Positions 1 through 11,600 of a stretch of DNA of 64,000 nucleotides are shown piece by piece (the first letter of the stretch is position 1; each line of letters starts with the position of its first letter). The stretch lies in NCBI GenBank assembly GCA_028641055.1, contig CM054060.1, positions 164,762,416-164,826,415 of the forward strand, given 5' to 3'. Position numbers and translations under genes: made by a program. The notes below the pieces were generated by a model. It did no database searches and was not told the origin of the DNA. It worked only from the letters and a program-made list of their open reading frames with translations. This DNA comes from Alopecurus myosuroides (lineage: Eukaryota; Streptophyta; Magnoliopsida; Poales; Poaceae).

Positions 1-3000
1 CCCACACCTTACATACCTTATATGGAGTGGTGTACCACTCTCATAACAAGATATCTAAGAAGCTAAAAGTATAGCTTGTGGGTGCAAAAGGTTAGCTTAC
101 TAAGATAAAAACAATCAAACAGAACAATACCCGTGGCAGTGGGTATTAGCAAGACACAAGCAATTTTCACCTATTATGTTCATGATTAAGTTGGATGCTT
201 AGTTCACAAGATAATCCTAAGCATAACAACAACACTAGAACAAAAAATAACACAAGTATAACACTCATGCTAAGTTAAACACTCAGACGATTTCCAAACA
301 GCAGGTAAACACACCACAGATGAATAGACTATTTATTTACTACATTAATGTTTACTTGAAGTTATGGAATCCACCAATCATGAAAATTTACCAAACAACC
401 AGTAGCTAAAAACCAATGCATCCAGTCATAAAAATAATCCAAAACACAATCATCACTCAAGAAAACACTCCTATCAAAACTCACAAATTAAAAGAGCAAT
501 AATACTAGAGCAAAGCCCTAATTTCTAGTGGTGATACTAGTTCAACACTAGAGAAGCAAATAATGCTACCATGATGCTTAACTCTAAACAAGAAAGTCAT
601 GAACATAAATGCACCTACTAACATTACACAAATCTTACACATGCTAGTAAGCACAGACATCAAAATAATTCTATGAAACAACCATTAAGCATGCATAAAC
701 TAATTCTAGCAATTTCTGTTTTTCCTAATCAATTACTAGCAAGCAAACAAGGTATAATCTACACAACCAGTAGCTATGCACTCAATGAAAAGTTATCTAA
801 ACCTTTTCAAAAATCCAAACACTCAATTTAAAATTATTTACAAACAACCTATCAATCACAAGGAATTATTTTATTTGCAAACAATTTAATTTAGCACACA
901 ATAGTGAAACATTTCTTAACATGATACCCCTAAGGAATATTATGCCAACAAATGAATCACACCTAGACATACTAGTATTCACAAAGAAGAAATAAACTTT
1001 TCACTTGCATAAGTGAAAACAAACAATCTATTTTCCATGGTGGAAAATACTAATCAATCACATAATAAAACATGTTACTTTCACACACGTGTATGGTTGG
1101 GGATTTTAATCCTCAACCAAGATGCAATGGGACCAGTGGGTTATGGTCCCACTAATACCAAGGAAAAAGAGGTACTAAGACTCTGGTTACTCATGACAAA
1201 ATTTGTTCACAAGATAACTAACACAAGGCTATTTATTCTAGTGAAAACAAGACTAGTGCCGATGAATAACAAACCTTACACATGCTTTACTATAAAATGA
1301 CATGCAAGCTAACAGAGACAAAATCATCAAAATAACAGTACCAAAATGGTACTGGACTCAAGCAAACATAGCACAAAATTTAGTCAACCAAGCACACAAA
1401 GATCTAGCTCACACAAAAATTCCAAAGAATAAAACTAGAAAGTAACCAATTCTAGTTCCATTTTTATTTGGGTTTACAATCATGCAAACACTTTCTAAGG
1501 TAGATGTACTGCAAGAAAACAACTTAATAACAAGTCCTAACAACTCTATACATGCTAGGAGACAAGATCTAAACAATCACACAACTGATTTCAAACAAAA
1601 ACACAACTAAAAACAAAAACATGAAAGTGTTGTTTTCTAGATCTGCTCACCAAAAATAATATAGGGCTCCAAAAATTAATCTATGCTAGGAATACATATA
1701 TCTAGTCAATATCAAACTCATCCAGTTGGATTTACTTCAAAAATCATTTTTGAACTCATTCTAAAAATCATAGAAGAGCCTACTGATCTTTTACCAAAAT
1801 GGATGGCATTTCCATTTGGTAGCTCACCTTGAGGTGAGGCAAAGTGCTATGGATAGATCTGCTCAAGGGCTATCCAGAAAATTTTACTTTGTCCATTTTA
1901 GTTATATATTTAAAAAGTTATGTTCCAAACATTCTCACAGACTCTCTGTGCCAAATCAGTCATTGTGGTCAAAAGAACATTCAATCTTAGATCTACAAAT
2001 TTTATGTGGTTAGGAATTCATATAGTTAGGTCCATGAATTTTGGTAGATTTTATTTTGCAGGTTTAGTATTTTTCAAACTTCCAAAGTAAACAGCAAGTT
2101 TCTGTTAAAACTTTAAAAGAAAAAGGGATAGCAGCGCGGGCTGGTTTTCTAGCGGGCGCGGCCCAACTAGCGCACTGCGCGGCCCAGCGCAGCCAGACGA
2201 GCGCGCGCGGCGCGGGAAAGGGCGCGTTCAAGCGTGGCCATAGATCTCGCGATCTACGGTCCACGTCGTTCTTCTTCCTCTCACCTCTCTTCTCTCTCGC
2301 GCGCGTACGGGCCGGCGGCGAAATGCATGGTGGCTCACCTAGGAGGCTCAGGGAGGGGTGGAGCGGCTCGGGGGAGGCCGCTGGAGGTCAGGGGCGTCGA
2401 GGGGAGAGGCCGTGGGCGACGAGCGCGGCCTCACACGGCGGCGCACGGCTGGTGCCCGTGGCGGCGTTCTCGGACGGCGGCGGCGATCTGCAGGTTATCC
2501 AAGCACGGGGGAGTGTTAGGGGGACTCAGGGGAGGGTGGGGGTTCGATCTAAGGCATAGGGGAGGGAGGAGAAGGCTCGGGTCGAGTTGTACCAAGTTGA
2601 GGCCGTGGTGGCCAACGACGGCGAGTGCACGGTCTCGGGGGCTTCTAGGGGCTAGTGCTTGGCTTCCTCTCGACTTGGGGAGGTAAGGTGAGTGTGAGGG
2701 AGGGCAGAGGCGCAAGGGGTGAGGCTTGGGGTACTTGTACCCATGGGAGTGAGGGTAAGGGAAAAATGGGCTCTCGGGTTGATGCCAAGCAATGGCATGA
2801 GCTAGCCAGGGGTCGTTTTGGTCTTCTCCACTTGTGCACTAGCTGTCCTAGTCATAGAACACATGGGGCATGGTCATATCCTGGCCTTTGGAGGCAAGGG
2901 GTAAGTCAAGTGGTCAAAGGCATGGGCTGTCCATACCTGCCACATCACCATTTCTCGCTCATGTTTTTCTTCATGCCTAAGGCTTCTAGAAGCAAGTCCA

Positions 3001-3913
3001 AGTGTCCTGGCTCGTGTCCACTTGTTGGTCAAAACACTAGATATGGTTACACCTCTAAATTTGCAAAGGAACATCAAGAAAAAAATTGTGCAAAAGTGTA
3101 TCTCACACTGTTCACTGAAAATTCAGTTTAGGACTTAGAAAATTTCTAAGTGTTGAAAACAGATGAAAAGTTCAAAGAGTTGAGTTTGTTTTCAAGGTTC
3201 AAATGATTCCCAATATTTGTTTGCAAAGTATGGACTTGTTAACCATGTTATAAACTTTGAGAAACATCTTTTGAAAACAATTTTGAAATAGTTTAAGGCC
3301 ATGAAAACAATGTGGAAAAGGTATACTTTCTGTTTTTATCTGTTTTTCAAAAATGCCTTTTTCTGCCTTAATTTTATACCACAAAAACAACAAGAAAAAT
3401 ATAACTTTTATTAATCCAAAAATAAAACTAAGCTTATGGTTTTGTAGTACATATATCAAGGATCAAATAAATGTCAAGAAATAATAAAATAACAATTTAT
3501 AGCCAGTGAAAACAAAGGTAGAAAACATGTACTTGGCTATGTTTTCAGGAAATGTTTTCCATAGAAATCCTTAAAGGAAACTTTCATAAATCATTTTGAA
3601 ATTTTGTTTTATTGGATCCATAAAAAGTAAAAGTTTGTTTTAAGATGCAAACAAGAGTGATCCAAGTCTTGGAGTAAAAGTCCACTCAAGTAATAATAGG
3701 AAAACATTAGGGAAAAATTATCAGGAAAATAATAGAAGTGGTTTCATAAACTTTGGTATTGGTTTTATAAAGAAACAAAACTTGTGTTGCAAATATGATT
3801 AAGATCATAAACACATGTTAGTTCAAACAATCATGTTGTTATAAAAAAAATTGTTGGCCCTAATTTTTGTCTTCTTAAGCACAATACAAGAATCCAAAAA
3901 CTGGGGTGTGACA
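1..3913 (-). repeat. 3' LTR of element A (partial)
   Basis: It aligns along its whole length to 10542-14449 with scattered substitutions and small indels. The LTR is AT-rich except for a GC- and CpG-rich block at about 2130-2830 (right copy about 12670-13340). The short open frames inside it lie in LTR sequence shared by both copies, show no domain and are not called as genes. Confidence 0.88.
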
Positions 3914-3932
3914 GACCTTCCCCCCTTAAAAG
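3914..3932 (-). other. Polypurine tract of element A
   Basis: On the minus strand a run of A and G (AAAAGGGGGGAAGG core) sits directly before the 3' LTR start TGTCACACC. Just upstream is an inverted motif around tctcg/cgaga, like the one before the 3' LTR of element B. It would prime plus-strand DNA synthesis. Confidence 0.75.
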
Positions 3933-4164
3933 AATCTCGTCCCGAGATTCGCAGGCAAGCGAAAAGAGGGTATGGTCAAAACACAATGTTAGATGATTTG
4001 TTTAAAAAACATGTGTGGTTATTGGTAACATTATTTACAGGGGCTTCCCCCCTTTTATTAAACTTACCAAAATTCATCGGCAAATTAGTTTTCTTTTCCA
4101 AGGTCTGGGTGCCATGTTCTAAACCTCGAACTAATTGTTCCTCAAAACCATGATATCAAACCAG

Positions 4165-5546
4165 GGTTTATGCTTCATACAAGGTTCTACTTGCTTCCAT
4201 TCTAAGAGGACTGTCTTACTACTATTTCCTCTTTGGGGCATAAACTATTTCATTACTATTTAAATCGATCAACCAGATATCCACCAATATTTATTTAGCA
4301 TGAGCTTTCCATTGCTCATCTCCTAAAATCCAGGAAAATCCACTATCTTTCTCTTAATCTAATATACTCCTAGAAATAAAGTCTCAAATCATTTGTCTCC
4401 CTCAAAGGTATTTCATCAAGATCATAATGCTAAGGCTAAACCATTTACTTCAACAAGCATATACCAACTCTGTGCTACTCCTGTAAATCATTTCAAAAAT
4501 CTCCAAGCTCATATATCATGATCAATACTAAATCATTCTCCCCAAACAATTTCAATAGAGCGTGACAAACTCCAAGAATATATCATCTAGAATACTCATC
4601 TACTAAATCCAAGTCATATTGATTTTTCCTAAAATCCAAAGTCATCCTTCAATATCCACAAATTTCTTTCTATATAAAAATCCAATATTCATCCAATACC
4701 TACAATCCAAATCGAATATTTATCCCATATCCAACATAACCCTTTTACTACCATCAATCTTTCTTCTAAACTCCAGGATAAGAATCACCTATGTAAACCA
4801 TGATCATCATCATACTAATATCACACATTCTCTCACATGCTACTCCTAATCAATCCAATCTCCTTATATATCAAGTACTTCCTAAAATCCAATAATTTCC
4901 ACCAATCCTTCTAAAACTCAAATCATTTCTTCTAGGCTACAAATTGTAGTTACTGATATATGCTAAATCTTTGGGGTCCATAACTGGTTATCCCCGATAT
5001 CATATCATAATTTCACTCCACTCAAATCATATGATCCTCATTCTTTCACTCCTAAGCTAAACCTCAATGATTTCCCACCATCTCATTTTCAAAAATCTGG
5101 TTCCTCCAAAACATATATACGAGAGATCTTGTTGCCTAGTAGCAATCATAGTTTATCCATCCAATATTTCTTTTCCAACCTTTCACTTTCTTCAAAATAG
5201 CTATAGAATCATCCTAGGGTACCTTTCTCTTTGGTTTAGGAAAAGTTAGTTTTAAAGTTTTAAACGGGTGATACCATCTCTGTAACGTATCAACTCTGTA
5301 AGTTATTCTGTAAGGTATTAGGCTTAAAATTAGATGAGGTTATATTACCAACTCTGTAAGGTGTTATACTGAAATTAGATAAGATTTTGTTATTATCGTT
5401 TTAATTATTTAAGATATTATATCTAGTCCGACGTGACACTTCTAGTGTTCCATTTACGTCAGATTTTTCAGGGTACGAAGACAAATACAACCATGGGGTT
5501 TTACAGGTGTGGTTTCGAAAACGTACCATTGGCTATGGCATGAGTC
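4165..5546. repeat. Tandem duplication unit 1 inside element A
   Basis: This segment recurs 1388 bp downstream (5553-6934), with six bases (atacaa) between the copies. The one clear difference I found is a/g near 5090 versus 6478, so the duplication is very recent. The unit is AT-rich with long pyrimidine stretches and shows no protein domain. It occupies the place where pol would be. Confidence 0.92.
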
Positions 5547-5552
5547 ATACAA

Positions 5553-6934
5553 GGTTTATGCTTCATACAAGGTTCTACTTGCTTCCATTCTAAGAGGACT
5601 GTCTTACTACTATTTCCTCTTTGGGGCATAAACTATTTCATTACTATTTAAATCGATCAACCAGATATCCACCAATATTTATTTAGCATGAGCTTTCCAT
5701 TGCTCATCTCCTAAAATCCAGGAAAATCCACTATCTTTCTCTTAATCTAATATACTCCTAGAAATAAAGTCTCAAATCATTTGTCTCCCTCAAAGGTATT
5801 TCATCAAGATCATAATGCTAAGGCTAAACCATTTACTTCAACAAGCATATACCAACTCTGTGCTACTCCTGTAAATCATTTCAAAAATCTCCAAGCTCAT
5901 ATATCATGATCAATACTAAATCATTCTCCCCAAACAATTTCAATAGAGCGTGACAAACTCCAAGAATATATCATCTAGAATACTCATCTACTAAATCCAA
6001 GTCATATTGATTTTTCCTAAAATCCAAAGTCATCCTTCAATATCCACAAATTTCTTTCTATATAAAAATCCAATATTCATCCAATACCTACAATCCAAAT
6101 CGAATATTTATCCCATATCCAACATAACCCTTTTACTACCATCAATCTTTCTTCTAAACTCCAGGATAAGAATCACCTATGTAAACCATGATCATCATCA
6201 TACTAATATCACACATTCTCTCACATGCTACTCCTAATCAATCCAATCTCCTTATATATCAAGTACTTCCTAAAATCCAATAATTTCCACCAATCCTTCT
6301 AAAACTCAAATCATTTCTTCTAGGCTACAAATTGTAGTTACTGATATATGCTAAATCTTTGGGGTCCATAACTGGTTATCCCCGATATCATATCATAATT
6401 TCACTCCACTCAAATCATATGATCCTCATTCTTTCACTCCTAAGCTAAACCTCAATGATTTCCCACCATCTCGTTTTCAAAAATCTGGTTCCTCCAAAAC
6501 ATATATACGAGAGATCTTGTTGCCTAGTAGCAATCATAGTTTATCCATCCAATATTTCTTTTCCAACCTTTCACTTTCTTCAAAATAGCTATAGAATCAT
6601 CCTAGGGTACCTTTCTCTTTGGTTTAGGAAAAGTTAGTTTTAAAGTTTTAAACGGGTGATACCATCTCTGTAACGTATCAACTCTGTAAGTTATTCTGTA
6701 AGGTATTAGGCTTAAAATTAGATGAGGTTATATTACCAACTCTGTAAGGTGTTATACTGAAATTAGATAAGATTTTGTTATTATCGTTTTAATTATTTAA
6801 GATATTATATCTAGTCCGACGTGACACTTCTAGTGTTCCATTTACGTCAGATTTTTCAGGGTACGAAGACAAATACAACCATGGGGTTTTACAGGTGTGG
6901 TTTCGAAAACGTACCATTGGCTATGGCATGAGTC
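5553..6934. repeat. Tandem duplication unit 2 inside element A
   Basis: Second copy of the 1.38-kb unit, ending with the same tgagtc as unit 1 where the gag 3' end begins. The end of unit 2 overlaps the last codons of the minus-strand Gag ORF, so the original unit is the one next to gag. Confidence 0.92.
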
Positions 6935-7418
6935 GAGGGGTTTCTCCAACATCATCTTGGTCTCGAGGTCCACTCATCAGGCTCTTGTGTTTCTTATGGG
7001 ATGGACCTTGGGCTTCTTGGGGTTCATCAGGATGGGATAGAACACGGTTCTTCTTGGGACATTCGCGAGCAAAGTGTCCTTCCTGTCCACAGGTAAAGCA
7101 ACCCGTGTTTCTAGGCTTGACCTTCACACGCCTCCTTGAAGATTGTGGCATCGCAGGCAAAGCGCTGCGAGTCACCCATGAACTAGTTTCTCCTGGCGTC
7201 ATTATCTTCCTTTTGCGGCTCTCTCCAACAAGCAGTTGCTGGTATCCTCTCATAAGGATCGCAGTATTCTCAGCGTTGGCGAGGACAAGCTGAGTCAACT
7301 GCTCCAGGGCAGCATGGGTGGCTACGTGTTTAGCACGAGCGGCTTCACTTTCTTCCCTCAACAGAGCAAACAGTTGAGCGACTGTCGGCTCCGGTGGTGG
7401 AGGTAGATCGCTGGCCAT
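6921..7418 (-). CDS. Short Gag-like protein with zinc knuckle, no capsid domain (element A)
   Basis: This 165-residue frame is read from the ATG at 7418-7416. The ATG lies just after a splice-acceptor-like sequence (tttgtcttcag). The N-terminal half is proline-rich then helical. The C-terminal half is basic and contains one CCHC zinc knuckle (CFTCGQEGHFAREC, spacing C-x2-C-x4-H-x4-C), which in retroelement Gag binds genomic RNA. The central capsid domain present in element B's Gag is absent, so this looks like an internally deleted Gag. It could package element RNA into particles made by a relative but is unlikely to build a particle alone. Codons run without interruption to the stop at 6921. 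Elements with LTRs and only a gag domain are known in plants as TR-GAG elements. Confidence 0.7.
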   Translation of the reverse strand: MASDLPPPPEPTVAQLFALLREESEAARAKHVATHAALEQLTQLVLANAENTAILMRGYQQLLVGESRKRKIMTPGETSSWVTRSALPAMPQSSRRRVKVKPRNTGCFTCGQEGHFARECPKKNRVLSHPDEPQEAQGPSHKKHKSLMSGPRDQDDVGETPRLMP

Positions 7419-7852
7419 GCTGAAGACAAAGAACGGTATAAGACGAGAGCAACTAAAGGTGGTTTTGGTTTTGAACACTTAGCTACACATACCGTCTCAT
7501 AACGAAGATGAGAACGGTAGGTAACACAACAAGAATCAAGCATCTAAGAAACAATCACCAACTCAAACAAAGGCTAACATGCACGTGAAACCGAGTCTTA
7601 ACAAGCATGACTTAACTGAAGGGTTCACATGACTAAAGCATAAGGCTTACAACACAACTAGCACACTCAAAGCTCTAACAGAGTTCACACAGCACAAACA
7701 CAAACACGCGTTGGGGGTGGAAATAACACAACTCCTAACATCCTGCGGCAATCCTAAGTGCTTGAGGAAGCGCGTAGTTGTTCCTCCAACTCTTCAACTC
7801 TGGTCTTGCTGGCTGCAAGCTGAAGCTGAAGGGCTCTCACTCGTGTGCAGTT

Positions 7853-8424
7853 CTAGGAGTCAGTGTACTTCATGGTCTTCTTCGGTACCTTGAGACGACG
7901 CTCGGTAGCAGAAGATGCACCCAGGCGGGCTTCTAGCTGGTCTATCTCTCTGCCTCGGAGGTCATAATCTGCTCTAACTCTATCAAGGGAGAGTTGGGTG
8001 TTGTACAGCTGTCCCTCCAAGTGCTGGAAGTGACGAGCAAACACACAATCTCCAGCGACTTCTATGGGCTTGTCATCCTCATCGCGTCTTCCAAAGTAGC
8101 TATAGGGGGTGCCTGCGAACTTGCGGTGGAAGAAGTTCGCGAGCTTGGCAATGGTCAGCTGCATCACTCTAAGGATACCGTCTTCCCAACTGTTTTCCAC
8201 AACTTCCCAAGTGATCTCTGGGGTCGACGGTGCTAGCAAAGGTGCACGGATGGTGCAGACCACTAACAGAACATCTCTCGTCCATCTTGGTGAAACTGGG
8301 CTCCCTTCAACTTAGGTATGGGACGACCGATCAGGCGAGTCATCTTGATCAAATCCTCCTCAAAGCGGCGGTAGCAGGGTGCTTGTGACCCTAGCCGGAA
8401 GGAATGGGTGAAGACAACTGCCAT
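7853..8424 (-). pseudogene. Pre-gag ORF of element A, frameshifted
   Basis: A reading frame begins at the ATG at 8424-8422 and runs 53 codons to a stop at 8265-8263. A second frame then continues to 7853 in another register, so one frameshift near 8270 separates two halves of what looks like one protein. The C-terminal part has a coiled-coil-like stretch rich in L, E, R and D. It sits between primer site and gag, exactly where element B has its own intact 271-residue ORF. Size, position and general character match, but the sequence similarity is weak by eye. I know no function for it. Confidence 0.55.
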
Positions 8425-8640
8425 CTACACAAGATTTTAGAGTAGATTAAGTTAGGTAACAGTGTGCAAAATTTTAAGATGCTCCTTTTTAACTTTAGTG
8501 TAAATAGAGTTTTTGAAACACATAGGGGATGGAGTATGGAATTCTTTTTGGAAAATAGTCATCTTAGTGACCTGGTCTTGTTAATTTTAATTGATAGGGT
8601 ACTAGCTAACGTCCATGCTAACTAAGGTCTCCTAAGGTCA

Positions 8641-8658
8641 GGATAGCTCTAATACCAA
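8641..8658 (-). other. Primer binding site of element A (tRNA-iMet type)
   Basis: On the minus strand TTGGTATTAGAGC follows the LTR after three bases. It matches the usual plant initiator-Met primer site (TGGTATCAGAGC) except C to T at one position. This fixes both the orientation and the inner edge of the 5' LTR at 8662. Confidence 0.8.
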
Positions 8659-8661
8659 CTC

Positions 8662-11600
8662 TGTAAGGTTCGCCCCAGAACCACTGTTCAAGGACACCTT
8701 CGATATGCATACATTCACGATCCCAGATCACACCAGTCGTGAACAACATATCAGATTGATACACAGATACAATATCCATTACATGGTTGCATAAACATAT
8801 ACAAAAGGGACATGGCCGCATGACCAAGTCAAACACAACTGCCGCGCAGGGCAAACACACAGCACACAACACACATCGGAAGACTAAACACACAACGTGG
8901 TAGAGCCCAAGTCACGCCTCAACCTACAGGCTGCTGACCGGGAGACGATCCTAGTTCGCAAATCCATCAGCTCCGTACTCCTCCTTGTTGATCTCCTTCT
9001 GAGACTCCTTCTCAAAATCTGGCAAGTTGATACCAGGGACGAAACCAATATGAGTACATTTCAATGTACTCAGCAAGACATCCATCATGTAACTTACCAA
9101 ATGCAAGTATGCTTATTTGGTGGAATAGGTAGGCTATAAATAGGGTTCACTATCAATGATACGTGTAAGACATATCATAGTTGATTTTGTTAATATCTCT
9201 GTATCTTCGTTGAAGAAGATACTTCAAAAGAAAATAATATAGTTTTTCTTTCTCTTGTAGATATCACATGTACAAGTGGTTTTATTAAACACCTTTTGTA
9301 AAAGAAGGTTTTCTCTTTGCAAAACTTTTTGTAAAACAACCTCTGGCTTTTCATCATCGGTGCCTCCACGGTACAAGATTTCCTCCTTTCCGAACTTGAC
9401 AAGTCCAACTCCTTTTTAAAAACGTCTTTTTGAAAACTTTGACACAATGCTAACTACATGGCCATTCAACTGTCCATATTCGAGGACGCGGCTACTTCGA
9501 AATAGTTGTACTCTGTAGAGGTGTACACATCCACCAGATCCAGTGCATCCGCCGTGAACAACCACGGACTGTAACAACAGTATGTAAACATCAGATAACT
9601 GATCCTAAACATCCACTATGTTCAAGCTAGAATGTGTCTATCTCTTCAGTTGAGTATAATCTCCCCGGCACCAGGTCTCACCCTGCCTAGACAGGAGACT
9701 CAACTGTCGCACCCGGAGGAGAACTTAATCCCTCACTGGGTATGTCCCGTATATTCCACCTAGCGACAATCGGTTCGAGGGCTCGACGAACCTTATAGCA
9801 ATTTGAGATAGAACACACACTAACAAGAACAAACTTCAAGCTAAGCCTCGTGCCCATGTTGGGATAGAGTGGCAGTACGGTAAAGATTGTCCGGCGAAGA
9901 CTAGGTTATGTGTCATTTTTGTAAAAACACCATTTTCCCAAAAATGACCACTTCCACATTCCTCCGGTGAATAAGGCTCGGCCTTTTCTACGGGTTTTTC
10001 CATAAAGCCTTTGTTTTGTAAAAACACATTTTTAGGGTGTCCACTTAGGGACTAGTATTTGTGATGGTAATAAATACCATATGGTGGCTATGGGCTTGGT
10101 AACACCAAGTATCAACTACTGGCATAGTAGTAGTATATATAATAGTAGTAGTAGTATTCACTCAAAAATAGTTTTTGGGAAATCAAGGTTTTGTAAAACT
10201 TTTCAGAAGTAAAACATGCATGATAGATAATGATAAGTGTAGTATAACACCAAGCATCAAGATGGCTTGCCTTAAATCTCTTAGTGTCCCTGGCCTTGAA
10301 GTAACTTGAACTTGACGCACAGCTCCACAGCTGCTTCTTCTTCTTGTTCGTTTTCTAGCGTCGTAAAAGAATAAAAGACACACTCTCAGGTCTAAAAACC
10401 AAACCACTAACTAAACAACACATACAGCAAGCAAACGTACACTCGTGCAATCACTCAAAACGTCATCGCGAAAACTATCTCACATAACTCTCACGGTCCA
10501 AAACTATCGTCCGACACTAGGTATGGTTTAGAAAACCATATCCCACACCTTACATACCTTATATGGAGTGGTGTACCACTCTCGTAACAAGATATCTAAG
10601 AAGCTAAAAGTATAGCTTGTGGGTGCAAAATGTTAGGTTACTAAGATAAAAACAATCAAACGGAACAATACCCATAGCAGTGGGTATTAGCAAGACACAA
10701 GCAGTTTTCACCTATTATGTTCATGATTAAGTTGGATGCTTAGTTCACAAGATACTCCTAAGCATAACAACAACACTAGCACAAAAAATAACACAATTAT
10801 AACACTCATGCTAAGTTAAACACTCAGACGATTTCCAAACAACAGGTAAACACACCACAGATGAATAGACTATTTATTTACTACATTAATGTTTACTTGA
10901 AGTTATGGAATCCACCAATCATGAAAATTTACCAAACAACCAGTAGTAAAAAACCAATGCATCCAGTCATAAAAATAATCCAAAACACAATCATCACTCA
11001 AGAAAACACTCCTATCAAAACTCACAAATTAAAAGAGCAATAATACTAGAGCAAAGCCCTAATTTCTAGTGGTGATACTAGTTCAACACTAGAGAAGCAA
11101 ATAATGCTACCATGATGCTTAACTCTAAACAAGAAAGTCATGAACATAAATGCACCTACTAACAGTACACAAATCTTACACATGCTAGTAAGCACATACA
11201 TCAAAATAATTCTATGAAACAACCATTAAGCATGCATAAACTAATTCTAGCAATTTCTGTTTTTCCTAATCAATTACTAGCAAGCAAACAAGGTATAATC
11301 TACACAAACAGTAGCTATGCACTCAATGAAAAGTTATCTAAACCTTTTCAAAAATCCAAACACTCAATTTAAAATTATTTTCAAACAACCTACCAATCAC
11401 AAGGAATTATTTTATATGCAAACAATTTAATTTAGCACACAATAGTGAAACATTTCTTAACATGATACCCCTAAGGAATATTATGCCAACAAATGAATCA
11501 CACATAGACATACTAGTATTCACAAAGAAGAAATAAACTTTTCACTTGCATAAGTGAAAACAAACAATCTATTTTCCATGGTGGAAAATACTAATCAATC

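Noticed and set aside
1013..1300. 95-codon open frame in the LTR of element A, present again at 11554-11841
   Set aside because: It starts at GTG, has no domain, and both copies differ only as the LTR does. It is LTR sequence, not a gene.
2234..3131. Overlapping arginine/glycine-rich frames in the GC-rich block (also 12743-13667)
   Set aside because: Open in several frames at once because of GC-rich composition; no conserved motif and different lengths in the two LTRs.
4619..6637. Frames of 76 and 60 codons repeated at a 1388-bp distance
   Set aside because: They repeat only because the DNA is duplicated; AT-rich, no domain, no start context.
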